58,094 nucleotides of DNA from Rhodanobacter sp. ANJX3 (lineage in GTDB: Bacteria > Pseudomonadota > Gammaproteobacteria > Xanthomonadales > Rhodanobacteraceae): contig NZ_JACHCM010000013.1 of NCBI RefSeq assembly GCF_014200755.1, positions 1 through 58,094 of the forward strand. The letters run 5' to 3'. Within the stretch, counting starts at the first letter, position 1. The number at the start of each line of letters is the position of its first letter. A program made the translations under genes and the position numbers. A model generated the notes under the pieces. It did no database searches, was not told the origin of the DNA, and worked only from the letters and a program-made list of their open reading frames with translations. Below are positions 9,806 through 19,466 of the stretch, in pieces.

Positions 9806-12568
9806 GTGACTAGAAAAACATCCTCCCCGTCTGGCAAGGGCCAGTCCGGAAACGGACAAGAGTCCGGCCCGACCCAAGGTCGCGCAAAACCTGCCGGCCG
9901 AGCGCCGCGAAATGGCGGTGCTTCGGCACCTCGCAACAAAGCTTCTGGCGGCGCCGTGCGTGATCCGCATGCGGCTCGCGAAGCGCAGAAGTACGACCGT
10001 CCCATTCCCAGCCGCGAGGCGATTCTTGCGCTGCTCGAAGAGCGCGGCGAGCTGCTGACCGAGGTGCGCATCGCCGAAGCGCTGGCGATCGACGACGAGA
10101 CCGATCTCGAGGCGCTGCGCAAGCGGCTTGGCGCGATGGTCCGCGACGGCCAGCTGCTGCTTGGACGTCGCGGCGGCTACGCGCCGACGCAAAAGCTCGA
10201 CCTGATCGCCGGCCTGGTGATCGCCAACGCCGAGGGCTACGGTTTTCTGCGTCCTGACGCGGGCGGTGATGATCTCTATCTCTCGCCGCAACAGATGCGC
10301 GCCGTGATGCACGGCGATCGCGTGCTCGCCAGCGTGGTCGGCATCGATCGCCGCGGGCGTCGCCAGGGCGCGATTGCCGAAGTGCTGCAGCGGCGCTCAT
10401 CGCGACTGGTCGGCCGCGTCATCGTTGAAAACGGTGTCACTTCGGTAACGCCGGACGACCGACGCATTCTGCAGGAAGTGGTCATCAAACCCGGCGAAGA
10501 ACAGGGCGCAACCTCGGGGCAAATCGTGGTGGTCGAAATTACCGATCCGCCCACCTCGCAGCGCGGTCCCAAAGGCGTGATCAAGGCGGTGCTGGGCGAA
10601 CGCCTGCAGCCGTCGCTGGTGGTGGAGATGGCGATCGCCAGCCACGACCTGCCGCACGAATGGCCGGCCGAAGTGCTGCGCGAAGCCGCGCAGGTCGAAC
10701 CTCAGGTCAGCGCGGCCGAGCGCGAAGGCCGCATCGATATCCGCTCGCTGCCGCTGGTCACGATCGACGGCGCCGATGCACGCGACTTCGATGATGCGGT
10801 ATATGCCGAACCGCGACGCGGTGGCGGCTTCCGACTCACCGTGGCGATTGCCGACGTGTCGCACTACGTGCGCCTCGGCAGCGCCTTGGACAGAGAGGCC
10901 TACGAACGCAGCACGTCCACTTACTTCCCCGGTTTCGTCGTGCCGATGCTGCCGGAAACCCTGTCCAACGGCATCTGCTCACTGATGCCCAAAGTCGAGC
11001 GGATGTGCATGGTCTGCGATATGCAGGTCGATGCCGAAGGCAATGTGGTCAAGTCGAAGTTCTACGACGCGGTAATGCTGTCCCACGCGCGGCTGACCTA
11101 CGACAAGGTGTGGCAGGCGGTGGGGCTGCGCGAGGAAGAAGCGCTGCAGGAAGTGGCCGACGTGCTGCCGCAGCTGGAGAACCTGCACGCGCTGTACAAG
11201 GCGATGGCGGCCCAGCGCAAGCGGCGCGGTGCGATCGATTTCGAGACGCCGGAAGTGAAGTTCCGCCTCGACCAGACCGGCAGCGTCGAATCGATGGGCG
11301 CGACCGAGCGCAACGACGCGCACAAGCTGATCGAGGAGTGCATGATCGCGGCCAACGTGCAGGCGGCGCTGTATCTGGAGAAAAAGAAAATCCCCGCGCT
11401 GTTTCGCGCGCACGAGCCGCCGCCGGCGGAAAAGTACGAGGACCTGCAGCAGTTCCTGCGCGAGTTCAAGCTGAGCATGCCGTCGGTCGATCGAGTCACG
11501 CCGGCCGATTTCTCCGAAGTGCTGCGTATGGTCAGAGATCGTCCCGAGCGCGAGCTGATCCAGTCGGTGCTGCTGCGCTCGCAGAGCATGGCAGCGTATC
11601 AGCCGGACAACCGCGGCCACTTCGGTCTGGCGTTGACGGCCTACGCGCACTTCACCTCGCCGATCCGCCGCTATCCCGACCTGCTGGTCCATCGCGCGAT
11701 CCGTTTTGCGCTGACCGGCCGCAAGCCGAGCGATTACAGCTATACGCCGGCGGAAATGGCCGCGATGGCGATCCACTGTTCTCAGCGCGAACGCCGTGCC
11801 GAGGAAGCCGAGCGCGACGTCGACGAGCGCTTCAAGTGCGCATGGATGGAAAAGCATATCGGCAGCGAGTTCGATGGCGTGGTCACCGGCGTCACCTCGT
11901 TCGGCCTGTTCGTGGAGCTGAACGAATCCAAGGTCTCCGGCCTGGTACATATCAGCCAGCTCGCCAACGATTACTACCACTTCGATGCGATCCGCAAACT
12001 GCTGAAGGGCGAGCGCACCGGCACGCAGTTTCGTCTCGGCGATCATGTGCGCGTGCAGGTGCTGCGTGCCAGCCTGGAAGATCGCAAGATCGATTTCCGA
12101 CTGGTGCCCACGCGTGCTGCGGCAGCTCCGCCGCAGGCGGCCGGCAAGGCTTACAACTACGCCGCTGCGGGCGAGCGTTATTCGCTGCCGAAAAAGCCGG
12201 TGGCCGAAGCGAAGGCGCCGGGTATGTTCGGTCGTGCCGCTAAGGCCATCGGTCGTGCCTTCGGTCGTAAGGATGTCGCCGTGGTGGAGGCGCCCGCACA
12301 CGTTGACCACGACGAAAATCCGCCGTCGCGGCGTTCCTATGCGTCGAACAAGCCGGCCGAGTCCGGCCAGCGTCCGCGGCGCGGTTCGGCATCGACGGAT
12401 GCATCGCCCAGCCGCTCCGGCAGCGGCTCCCGCGGTAAAGGGCAGGGGCAGAATCGCTCGGGGCGTGCCGCACAGGCTCCCGTGGCGACACCATCCAACG
12501 CGGCGCCATCCGGCGGCAACCGCAACAAGCGCGGGCCGCGTAAACCGAAACCGAAAGGTAAACCATGA
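9806..12568 (+). CDS. rnr: Ribonuclease R
   Basis: Processive 3'-5' exoribonuclease that degrades structured RNA and takes part in rRNA and mRNA quality control. The 920 residues comprise a Lys/Gly/Ser-rich N-terminal tail, a winged-helix segment (about 60-130), cold-shock domains, the RNB catalytic domain with its Asp-rich motif DGADARDFDDAV (about 320-332) and an S1 domain (about 685-765). A roughly 150-residue basic, Arg/Ser/Gly-rich tail ends the protein. GTG 9806, preceded by AAGG at a 7-base gap, is chosen because the open frame further upstream runs through the tRNA-Leu locus. The stop overlaps the rlmB start (ATGA), so the two are translationally coupled, as in many gammaproteobacteria. 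Confidence 0.95.
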   Translation: MTRKTSSPSGKGQSGNGQESGPTQGRAKPAGRAPRNGGASAPRNKASGGAVRDPHAAREAQKYDRPIPSREAILALLEERGELLTEVRIAEALAIDDETDLEALRKRLGAMVRDGQLLLGRRGGYAPTQKLDLIAGLVIANAEGYGFLRPDAGGDDLYLSPQQMRAVMHGDRVLASVVGIDRRGRRQGAIAEVLQRRSSRLVGRVIVENGVTSVTPDDRRILQEVVIKPGEEQGATSGQIVVVEITDPPTSQRGPKGVIKAVLGERLQPSLVVEMAIASHDLPHEWPAEVLREAAQVEPQVSAAEREGRIDIRSLPLVTIDGADARDFDDAVYAEPRRGGGFRLTVAIADVSHYVRLGSALDREAYERSTSTYFPGFVVPMLPETLSNGICSLMPKVERMCMVCDMQVDAEGNVVKSKFYDAVMLSHARLTYDKVWQAVGLREEEALQEVADVLPQLENLHALYKAMAAQRKRRGAIDFETPEVKFRLDQTGSVESMGATERNDAHKLIEECMIAANVQAALYLEKKKIPALFRAHEPPPAEKYEDLQQFLREFKLSMPSVDRVTPADFSEVLRMVRDRPERELIQSVLLRSQSMAAYQPDNRGHFGLALTAYAHFTSPIRRYPDLLVHRAIRFALTGRKPSDYSYTPAEMAAMAIHCSQRERRAEEAERDVDERFKCAWMEKHIGSEFDGVVTGVTSFGLFVELNESKVSGLVHISQLANDYYHFDAIRKLLKGERTGTQFRLGDHVRVQVLRASLEDRKIDFRLVPTRAAAAPPQAAGKAYNYAAAGERYSLPKKPVAEAKAPGMFGRAAKAIGRAFGRKDVAVVEAPAHVDHDENPPSRRSYASNKPAESGQRPRRGSASTDASPSRSGSGSRGKGQGQNRSGRAAQAPVATPSNAAPSGGNRNKRGPRKPKPKGKP

Positions 12569-13311
12569 GTGAGAGCTGGATCGTCGGGATCAACCCGGTC
12601 GAAGGTGCATTGAGTAACGACGCGGAGCGCGTGCGCGAGCTGGTGGTGGAGCAGGGCCAGCGCAATGCGCGCGTGCTCGAGCTGGCCGAGCGGGCGAAGG
12701 CGCTGAAGATCACGGTCAACCATCGTCCGCGCGAGCAGTTGGACAAGCTCGCCGGCGAGGCGCGCCATCAGGGCGTGGCTGCGCTGTACGAGCCACCGCC
12801 GATGGCGCATGAAAACGATCTGGCGGCGCTGATGGAGCGCGACGGCAGCGGCACCCTGGTGCTGGTGCTCGACGGCGTCACCGATCCGCACAACCTCGGC
12901 GCCTGCCTGCGCAGTGCGGCCGCCGCCAAGGTTACCGCGGTGATCGTGCCGAAGGATCGCGCGGTCGGCCTGACGCCGGTCGTGCGCCGTGCGTCGGCCG
13001 GTGGCGCCGATCGCGTGCCGCTGATTGCGGTGACCAATCTGGCTCGCACGCTGCGCGAGTTGAAGGATGCTGGCGTGTGGATTACCGGCTTGGACGGCGA
13101 GACGGAAACGTCGATCTACACGGTCGATTTCAAGGGGCCGGTGGCCATCGTGCTCGGCAGCGAAGGCGAGGGCATGCGACGGCTGACGCGTGAGCTGTGC
13201 GATTTCGTGGCGAAAATTCCGATGCCGGGCACGATGGAGAGCCTTAACGTCTCCGTCGCTACCGGTGTGGTTTTATTCGAAGCCTTGCGTCAACGGAGTG
13301 CAGTGAAATGA
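12565..13311 (+). CDS. rlmB: 23S rRNA (guanosine-2'-O-)-methyltransferase RlmB
   Basis: SpoU-class SPOUT methyltransferase that 2'-O-methylates G2251 of 23S rRNA using S-adenosylmethionine. The 248 residues have an N-terminal substrate-binding domain (MSESWIVGINPVEGAL) and the SPOUT motifs: DGVTDPHNLGACLRSA, VLGSEGEGMRRL and IPMPGTMESLNVSVATG, which form the knotted SAM site. It starts inside the rnr stop codon and overlaps the next small gene by 4 bp, so the three form one operon. Confidence 0.96.
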   Translation: MSESWIVGINPVEGALSNDAERVRELVVEQGQRNARVLELAERAKALKITVNHRPREQLDKLAGEARHQGVAALYEPPPMAHENDLAALMERDGSGTLVLVLDGVTDPHNLGACLRSAAAAKVTAVIVPKDRAVGLTPVVRRASAGGADRVPLIAVTNLARTLRELKDAGVWITGLDGETETSIYTVDFKGPVAIVLGSEGEGMRRLTRELCDFVAKIPMPGTMESLNVSVATGVVLFEALRQRSAVK

Positions 13312-13601
13312 CTTTTTTTTGGCACGACTGGGTGGGTTATATCGGCGTGTTCTTTGTGCTGCTGGCCTATCTACTTTTGCAGGCACACAAGATCCGTGGC
13401 AACGGGCTGACTTACCAACTCTTGAATGTGCTGGGCGCGATCGGCGTGATCCTATCGCTGGTTTTCGGGCTGGGGCCGATCAACTGGCCGGCGTTCCTGA
13501 TGGAACTGGCCTGGGTCATCATCGGCGTGTTCGGTATCGTGCACGGAACGCGGCTTCGCCAGCGCGCCCGTGAAAAAGGCCAGAACATGCCGATATGGTG
13601 A
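13308..13601 (+). CDS. Small membrane protein, CBU_0592-like family
   Basis: A 97-residue protein with three predicted membrane helices (about 8-25, 40-57 and 61-80) and a basic C-terminal tail. The pattern GYIGVFFVLLAYLLLQ...LNVLGAIG...ELAWVIIGVFGI resembles the small CBU_0592 family, recognised from memory; its function is unknown. It overlaps rlmB by ATGA and is followed by a strong terminator, making it the last gene of the rnr operon. Confidence 0.8.
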   Translation: MTFFWHDWVGYIGVFFVLLAYLLLQAHKIRGNGLTYQLLNVLGAIGVILSLVFGLGPINWPAFLMELAWVIIGVFGIVHGTRLRQRAREKGQNMPIW

Positions 13602-13658
13602 GCGACGTCGTGCGATGGTTCTTACCTAGGTACAGCTAGGGCGAACGACGGTTAGTCG

Positions 13659-13692
13659 GAAAAAAGAAGCGCGTGATGCGCTTCTTTTTTTG
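13659..13692. terminator. Bidirectional terminator between the rnr operon and phoU
   Basis: AAAAAAGAAGCGC pairs with GCGCTTCTTTTTTT around GTGAT. A- and T-runs on the two sides let it work in both directions. Confidence 0.9.
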
Positions 13693-13712
13693 CGTCAATG
13701 GTCCAGCTCGGC

Positions 13713-14438
13713 TTATTCGCCGAGCTTGCCGAGCTCAGGATTCGACGTGAAATCGCGCTTGGTGCGCTGCTTGTTCAGCGGCTCGCCGGTGACCTGGAAC
13801 CACACGTTTTCGGCGATATTGGTGGCGTGGTCGCCGATCCGCTCGATGTTTTTCGCCATGAACAGCAGATGCGTGCACGGGGTGATATTGCGCGGGTCTT
13901 CCATCATGTAGGTCAGCAGCTGGCGGAAATAGCCGGTGTAGGCGTCGTCGAGTTCCGCGTCGTCCTTCCAGACCTGGTAGGCCTTCTCGGCGTCCTGGTC
14001 GCGATAGGCCAGCAGCACGTCGCGCACTTCGGTGGCGGCCAGCTCGGCGAGGTAGTTCAGTCCGGCCGTCGGCGCCACCGGCGCCACCATCGATAGCGGG
14101 ATCGAACGCTTGGCCACATTGGCCGCGTAGTCGCCGATGCGCTCGATGTCGGCCGCAATGCGCAGCGCGGCGAACACGTTGCGCAGGTCGCCGGCCATCG
14201 GCGCGCGCAGCGCGAGCAGGCGCACTACATCGTGGCTGATTTCCTGTTCGAGTTGGTCGATGGCCTCGTCGTTGCCGACGACGCGCTGGGCGGCGCGTTC
14301 GTCGCGGCGGTCGATCACGTCGATGGCCGCTTCGAGCTGGCTCACCGACAACTCGCCCATGCGCACGATTTCGCCGGTCAGCCGGGTCAGTTCGCCGTCA
14401 TAGCTCTTGATGATGTGTTCTTTGCCGGTGCTGCTCAT
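13713..14438 (-). CDS. phoU: Phosphate transport system accessory protein PhoU
   Basis: Negative regulator linking the Pst transporter to the PhoR/PhoB two-component system. The 241 residues form two PhoU helical repeats; the metal-binding E/D-rich signatures are visible around ISHDVVRLLALRAP, RIGDYAANVAKRS and ERIGDHATNIAENVW. ATG 14438, preceded by GAGAG, gives the family-like MSSTGKEHI; in-frame TTG 14459 and ATG 14456 are possible. It lies 90 bp downstream of pstB and is the last gene of the pst unit. Confidence 0.95.
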   Translation of the reverse strand: MSSTGKEHIIKSYDGELTRLTGEIVRMGELSVSQLEAAIDVIDRRDERAAQRVVGNDEAIDQLEQEISHDVVRLLALRAPMAGDLRNVFAALRIAADIERIGDYAANVAKRSIPLSMVAPVAPTAGLNYLAELAATEVRDVLLAYRDQDAEKAYQVWKDDAELDDAYTGYFRQLLTYMMEDPRNITPCTHLLFMAKNIERIGDHATNIAENVWFQVTGEPLNKQRTKRDFTSNPELGKLGE

Positions 14439-14528
14439 AGGTGTTCTCTCATGCATCAAGTAGGGAGTGCGCGCAGCTCGCCCGTTCGCGCAGACCTCTC
14501 CATCAAGGGAGAGGCATCGGTTATACGC

Positions 14529-15338
14529 TCAGCCGAACCGACCGGTGATGTAATCCTCGGTCTGTTTCTTGCCGGGCTTGGTGAAGATTTTTTCGGTGCG
14601 GTCGAACTCGATCAGCTCACCCATGTACATGAAGGCGGTGAGATCGGAGCAGCGCGCCGCCTGCTGCATATTGTGCGTGACGATGACGATGGTAAATTCG
14701 TTTTTCAGCTCTTCGACCAGCTGCTCGATTCGACTGGTGGCGATCGGATCGAGCGCCGAGGTCGGTTCGTCGAGCAGCAGCACCTCGGGCCGCAGCGCGA
14801 TGGCGCGGGCGATGCACAAACGCTGCTGCTGACCGCCGGAAAGGCCGAGCGCATTCTGCTTCAGCTTGTCCTTCACCTCGTCCCACAGCGCCGCGCTGCG
14901 CAGTGCCTGTTCGACCCGACCGTCCATATCCGGCTTGGACAGCTTTTCGTGATGACGAATGCCGTAGGCCACGTTCTCGAAGATGGTCATCGGAAACGGC
15001 ACGGGTTTCTGAAACACCATGCCGACCTTGCTGCGCAGGCGATTCATCGAATAACCGGGGTCGAGAATATTCTCGCCGTCCAGCACGATTTCGCCCTTCG
15101 CCTCCAGCTTCGGATAGATGGCGTAGATTCGATTGAAGATACGCAGCAGGGTCGACTTGCCGCAGCCGGAGGGCCCGATGATGGCGGTGACCTTTTTCTC
15201 CGGTACTTCCATGTTGATGCCTTTCAGCGCATGGAAACCGTTGTAGTAGAAATGCAGGTCGCGCACCGTCATTTTGGTGCTGGCCAGGGGAGCGGCCATG
15301 GTCTGCGCCAGGTGGTTGGCGACGGCAGGATCAGTCAT
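14529..15338 (-). CDS. pstB: Phosphate ABC transporter ATP-binding protein
   Basis: ATPase that powers the high-affinity phosphate importer. The 269 residues contain Walker [12 protein letters not shown], the Q-loop region [13 protein letters not shown], the signature LSGGQQQRL and Walker [14 protein letters not shown], with the switch histidine in VTHNM. It overlaps the pstA 3' end by 8 bp, indicating tight coupling in pstC-pstA-pstB. Confidence 0.97.
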   Translation of the reverse strand: MTDPAVANHLAQTMAAPLASTKMTVRDLHFYYNGFHALKGINMEVPEKKVTAIIGPSGCGKSTLLRIFNRIYAIYPKLEAKGEIVLDGENILDPGYSMNRLRSKVGMVFQKPVPFPMTIFENVAYGIRHHEKLSKPDMDGRVEQALRSAALWDEVKDKLKQNALGLSGGQQQRLCIARAIALRPEVLLLDEPTSALDPIATSRIEQLVEELKNEFTIVIVTHNMQQAARCSDLTAFMYMGELIEFDRTEKIFTKPGKKQTEDYITGRFG

Positions 15339-16197
15339 GGGAAACCTTGTTGCGCGAGAAAATCAGGCGGGAGCCGAGGCTGAGCAGCAGCACGAACATG
15401 GTGACCACGAAGGCGCCGGCCCAGGCCATCGCGTGCATCGTGTCGCCCGGATCGTTGGCGTACTGATAAATGATCTGCGGCAGGCTGGACATCTTGTCGA
15501 TCGGGTTCAGCGTCATATAGTTGTTGCCGAACGCGGTGAACAGCAGCGGTGCGGTTTCACCGGAAATGCGCGCCAGTGCCAGCAGCACGCCGGTGATGAT
15601 GCCCGAGCGCGCCGCGCGGACCAGAATTTGCATGGTCAGCTTCCACTGCGGCACGCCGAGCGACAGCGCCGCTTCGCGCAGCGTCGAGGGGACCAGCCGC
15701 AGCATTTCGTCGGTGGTGCGCACGATCACGGGCAGGGCGATCAGAGCCAGCGCCACGCCGCCGGCGAAACCGGAGAAGGTGGTCGAACCGTGGGTCAGCA
15801 CCGTGCTGGGCAGCACGATGATGGTGTAGACGAACAGGCCCATCACGATCGATGGCGCGGACAGCAGAATGTCGTTGAGGAAGCGGATCGTCTCGCCCAG
15901 CTTGGTGCGATTGGCATATTCGGCCAGCCAGGTGCCAGCCATCACACCGATGGGTGTGGCGATGGCGATGCCGAGAAAGTTGATGATCAGGCTGCCGACC
16001 ATGGCATTGGCCAGTCCGCCGTCTTCGCCGTTGGCCGTGATGCTGGTGAACAGCTTGAAGTTCAACGCGCTGATGCCCTGGCGCAGCGTTTCCCACAGAA
16101 TCCAGGCGAGAAACACCAGGCCGACCAGGGTGGCCAGCGTGCTCAGCGCGATGGCGATCCAGTTGGTGACGCGGCGGCGTAGATAGATCGCACTCAT
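15331..16197 (-). CDS. pstA: Phosphate ABC transporter permease PstA
   Basis: Inner-membrane permease subunit; 288 residues with six hydrophobic segments and the EAA-type loop ([17 protein letters not shown]) that contacts PstB. The open frame extends upstream, but only as a shifted reading of pstC; ATG 16197 ([10 protein letters not shown]) overlaps the pstC stop codon as ATGA and is the natural start. Confidence 0.95.
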   Translation of the reverse strand: MSAIYLRRRVTNWIAIALSTLATLVGLVFLAWILWETLRQGISALNFKLFTSITANGEDGGLANAMVGSLIINFLGIAIATPIGVMAGTWLAEYANRTKLGETIRFLNDILLSAPSIVMGLFVYTIIVLPSTVLTHGSTTFSGFAGGVALALIALPVIVRTTDEMLRLVPSTLREAALSLGVPQWKLTMQILVRAARSGIITGVLLALARISGETAPLLFTAFGNNYMTLNPIDKMSSLPQIIYQYANDPGDTMHAMAWAGAFVVTMFVLLLSLGSRLIFSRNKVSHD

Positions 16198-17216
16198 CAG
16201 TTGCCTTCCTTGCGCTTGAGCTGGCGGAGCATCAGCCGGGCGATCAGCAGCACGATAAAGGTGACCACGAACAGCAGAAACGCCAGCGCCATCAGCGAGG
16301 ACTTCTGCAGGCCGCTGGCTTCGCTGAACTGGTTGGCGATGGTCGAGGCGATCGATGTGCCAGGGTCGAGCAGCGACGCCGAAAAGGTCATCGAGTTGCC
16401 GATGATGAAGGCCACTGCCATCGTTTCGCCCAGCGCGCGTCCGAGGCCCAGAAAGATGCCGCCGATCACGGCCGATCGCGTATACGGCAGCACGATGTCC
16501 CACGACACTTCCCACGTGCTCGAACCGAGCGCGTACGCGGACTCCTTCAGCCGCGTCGGCACGGTCTGGAACACCTCGCGCATCACCGAGGAGATAAACG
16601 GGACGATCATGATCGCCAGCACGATTCCGGCCACCAGGATGCTGGCGCCAAAGGGATAGTCGCTGCCGAACAGTTTGCCGATGAACGGCACGTGCTGGGC
16701 CACCCACGACAGCTTGCCGTCATCGGGCTTGTTGCCCAGGTTGTTGGTCAGCCACGGCTTGATGTGCGCGGAAAAGAACGGTGCGAAGACGAACAGCCCC
16801 CACATACCGTAAATGATCGAGGGTATGCCCGCCAGCAATTCGATCGCCGAAGATACCGGCGTGCGCAGCCAGGCAGGCGCCACTTCGGAAAGGTAGAGCG
16901 CGATGCCGAAGCTCACCGGTACGGCGATCAGCAGCGCAATGAGCGAGGTGACGATGGTGCCGTAAACCGGAACCAGTGCGCCGTAGACATCGTTGCCTGG
17001 ATCCCATGCCGTGCTGACCAGAAAGTGCCAGCCGAACTTGGCGAAGGCTTCGCGGCCGCCCCACAGGGTGGCGCCGGCAGCGCCGAGCAGCGAGGCGAGC
17101 ACCAGCAGGGCGCAGCCCTTGAGCAGCCATCGGAAAAAGAGTTCCTGCCGCGCGTCGCGTCGCGTGCGTTGCTCCACGACCATGGGAGGCGCGATGGTGC
17201 CGGGTTGCGCTGACAT
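16197..17216 (-). CDS. pstC: Phosphate ABC transporter permease PstC
   Basis: Partner permease of PstA; 339 residues with six predicted helices. The conserved loop TRLKESAYALGSSTWEV lies near 240, and a periplasmic stretch follows helix 3. ATG 17216 is chosen because GAGG precedes it at about 10 bases; an in-frame TTG lies at 17234. A hairpin separates it from pstS. Confidence 0.95.
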   Translation of the reverse strand: MSAQPGTIAPPMVVEQRTRRDARQELFFRWLLKGCALLVLASLLGAAGATLWGGREAFAKFGWHFLVSTAWDPGNDVYGALVPVYGTIVTSLIALLIAVPVSFGIALYLSEVAPAWLRTPVSSAIELLAGIPSIIYGMWGLFVFAPFFSAHIKPWLTNNLGNKPDDGKLSWVAQHVPFIGKLFGSDYPFGASILVAGIVLAIMIVPFISSVMREVFQTVPTRLKESAYALGSSTWEVSWDIVLPYTRSAVIGGIFLGLGRALGETMAVAFIIGNSMTFSASLLDPGTSIASTIANQFSEASGLQKSSLMALAFLLFVVTFIVLLIARLMLRQLKRKEGN

Positions 17217-17295
17217 GTGCGATGCGATCCTCAAACTGACAGGTAGCAGGGTGCGGCGGTGGTGTTACCGATGCGGCCACCGCTTTCAGCGAAAA

Positions 17296-17319
17296 GCCGC
17301 CCTTTCGAAAAAGGGCGGC
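17296..17319 (-). terminator. Hairpin between pstS and pstC
   Basis: GCCGCCCTTT (17296-17305) pairs perfectly with AAAGGGCGGC (17310-17319) across a 4-base loop. No long T-run follows on the minus strand, so it is more likely an attenuating or mRNA-stabilising element that raises pstS over pstCAB than a full terminator. Confidence 0.6.
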
Positions 17320-17381
17320 ATGGTGTCTAGCCTATCCACAGCGTGCGGCGGAAGCATGACTGCTACCGCCGTCAGGTCGCT

Positions 17382-18416
17382 TCAATGCTTGTAATCGGAC
17401 GCCCAGTAAGCCTCGATCTGCGCCACCAGCGGTGCCGGCAGCGGCACGTAGTCGAGCGCGCTGGCGTCGGCCTGACCCTGCTCCAGCGACCACTTGAAGA
17501 AGTCGAAGGCGACCTTGCTGTTGGCGGCGTTCTTCGGCGTCTTGTACATGATCACCCAGGTGGTGGCGGTGATCGGCCAGGCCTGCGCACCGGGTGCATT
17601 GGTCATGACCAGGTTGAAATCCTTGGCGCTCTTCCAGTCGGCGGTGGCAGCAGCGGCGGCGAAGGCAGACGCGTTCGGCTTGATGAAGTTGCCGCTGGCG
17701 TTCTTCAGGTCGACCCAGGCCAGCTTGTTCTTCACCGCATACGCGTATTCCACGTAACCGATCGAGCCCGGAATCTGGCGCACGTACTGCGATACGCCTT
17801 CGTTGCCCTTGCCGCCCACGCCGGTCGGCCATTCGACGGCCGTGCCGAACTTCACTTTGGTCGCCCAATCCGTGTTGACCTTGGACAGATAGTTGGTGAA
17901 GTTGAACGAGGTGCCCGAACCGTCCGAACGATGCACGACAGTGATCTTGCCGGCCGGCAGCTTGAGGCCGGCATTCAGCGCGGCGATCTTCGGGTCGTTC
18001 CAGTTGGTGATCTTGCCCAGGAAAATGTCGGCCAGGGTGGTGCCGTCGAGCTTGACCTGGTCTTCGGCAATGCCTTCGATGTGCACGACCGGTACGATGC
18101 CGCCGACCACGACCGGGAACTGGCCCAGGCCGAGCTGCTGCAGGTCTTCGGCCTTCATCGGCGCATCGGACGCGCCGAAGTCGATGGTGCCTTCCTTGAT
18201 CTGCGCGATGCCGGCGCCGGAGCCGACCGACTGATAATTGAGATGGTTGCCGGTTTTTTCGGCGAACGCGGCGGACCACTTGGACATGACCGGATACACG
18301 AAGCTGGAGCCCGCGCCGGTGATATCGGTGGCCTGGGCGGCGACGGCAAACGTCGAGGACACGGCGATGGCCGCGACGGCGGCGAATCGGAACGAGGATT
18401 TGCGAGTGATCAACAC
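17382..18416 (-). CDS. pstS: Periplasmic phosphate-binding protein PstS
   Basis: High-affinity phosphate receptor of the Pst system. The 344 residues begin with a signal peptide (VLITRKSSFRF...AVAAQA) cleaved before TDITGAGSSF. The mature protein carries the family phosphate-contact segments GAGSSFVYPV, SVGSGAGIAQI, FGASDAPM and RSDGSGTSFNFTNYL. The start is GTG 18416 with AGGAG upstream; the open frame before it is not signal-like. It is separated from pstC by 165 bp containing a hairpin. Confidence 0.96.
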   Translation of the reverse strand: MLITRKSSFRFAAVAAIAVSSTFAVAAQATDITGAGSSFVYPVMSKWSAAFAEKTGNHLNYQSVGSGAGIAQIKEGTIDFGASDAPMKAEDLQQLGLGQFPVVVGGIVPVVHIEGIAEDQVKLDGTTLADIFLGKITNWNDPKIAALNAGLKLPAGKITVVHRSDGSGTSFNFTNYLSKVNTDWATKVKFGTAVEWPTGVGGKGNEGVSQYVRQIPGSIGYVEYAYAVKNKLAWVDLKNASGNFIKPNASAFAAAAATADWKSAKDFNLVMTNAPGAQAWPITATTWVIMYKTPKNAANSKVAFDFFKWSLEQGQADASALDYVPLPAPLVAQIEAYWASDYKH

Positions 18417-18491
18417 GGTAGCTCCTAGGAGGGGCGGAGGATTGGACCCCGCCATTTCAGGCCTTTCGTGTTGCAATGAGATGAGATGAAT

Positions 18492-18528
18492 GTTTCAAGG
18501 AGATGACAACGCAAGAAATTGTTGTCAT
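18492..18528 (-). promoter_or_regulatory. Candidate Pho-type operator upstream of pstS
   Basis: ATGACAAC (18503-18510) and GTTGTCAT (18521-18528) form a perfect 8-bp inverted repeat. On the minus strand TTGTCAT-CTCC-TTGAAAC (18509-18492) has the 7+4+7 spacing of a Pho box, but only the first half is close to consensus. It lies about 75-110 bp before the pstS start, in a plausible promoter position. Confidence 0.45.
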
Positions 18529-18577
18529 GAATTGCGATCGGGCGCCTCCCATGCCCCTGTGAGTCGGTGAATACGGC

Positions 18578-19240
18578 TCAGGACAAGACGCCCAGACCGA
18601 CGTGCTCCTGTTCGAGAAGCTCAAGCTGGCGCCAGCGGTTGACCACGGTGCAGAAAAGGTCGGCCGTTCGCTCGGCATCGTAGACGGCGGAATGTGCCTC
18701 GCGACCGTCGAACGTATGGCCGGCAGCCAGCACGGCCTTGCTCAACACGGTCTGGCCGAATGCCAGGCCGCCGAAGCTGACGGTATCGAAGCAGCTGAAG
18801 GGATGAAATGGATTGCGCTTGTTGCCACAGCGACGCACGGCCATATTCAAAAAGCCCAGATCGAACGCCGCGTTGTGACCCACCAGGATCGCGCGTTGGC
18901 ACTCCGCATCGCGCACAGCCTGGCGCACCGCTTGAAATATATGGTCCAAAGCCAGCCGTTCGGCCAAGGCGCCGCGCAGCGGGTTGTAGGGATCGATACC
19001 GGTAATTTCCAGCGATCGTGGGTCGATATTGGCGCCGGGGAAGGGCTCGACATGGGTCGAGATGGTCTGGTGCGGGCGCAGGAAACCGTCGGCATCCATG
19101 CTGATGGTGACCGCGGCGATTTCCAGCAGGGCATCGTGCTCGGCATCGAATCCCCCGGTTTCGACATCGACGACCACCGGTAGAAAACCGCGGAAGCGTT
19201 CCGCCATGCGTGCGGGGGAGGTAAGCGGACTATAAGACAT
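18578..19240 (-). CDS. rnt: Ribonuclease T
   Basis: DEDDh 3'-5' exoribonuclease that trims the 3' ends of tRNA and other stable RNAs. The 220 residues show exonuclease motifs I ([11 protein letters not shown]), II ([13 protein letters not shown]) and III ([14 protein letters not shown]), i.e. the catalytic D, E, D, D and H. Length is normal (E. coli 215). It lies upstream of pstS on the same strand with about 160 bp between them, and divergently from the porin gene. Confidence 0.95.
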   Translation of the reverse strand: MSYSPLTSPARMAERFRGFLPVVVDVETGGFDAEHDALLEIAAVTISMDADGFLRPHQTISTHVEPFPGANIDPRSLEITGIDPYNPLRGALAERLALDHIFQAVRQAVRDAECQRAILVGHNAAFDLGFLNMAVRRCGNKRNPFHPFSCFDTVSFGGLAFGQTVLSKAVLAAGHTFDGREAHSAVYDAERTADLFCTVVNRWRQLELLEQEHVGLGVLS

Positions 19241-19466
19241 GATCGAAGCATAGCATTGGCGTTTTCCATGCCCGGTCGTTCGGCGACTGCGAAAGCGTTT
19301 TCGTTTTCATTAAGACGCTCAAAAAGCGCTTGGCCCTGCGGTACATGTCATAGAGCGGACATCTCGCTCGATCACTATGTGGCGAAGCAGCGGCGGTTTT
19401 TTGAGGTGCAGAACCGTTTCTCCATGGTTGCCATTTCCCGCAGACAACCAGCGTCAGTGGCGACCA
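19241..19466. other. Intergenic region between rnt and the porin gene
   Basis: No reading frame here looks like a gene. The only structure seen is a near-perfect palindrome CGAAAGCGTTTTCG at 19290-19303, reminiscent of LacI/GalR-type operators, about 50 bp upstream of the rnt start. No regulator gene is near. Confidence 0.3.
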
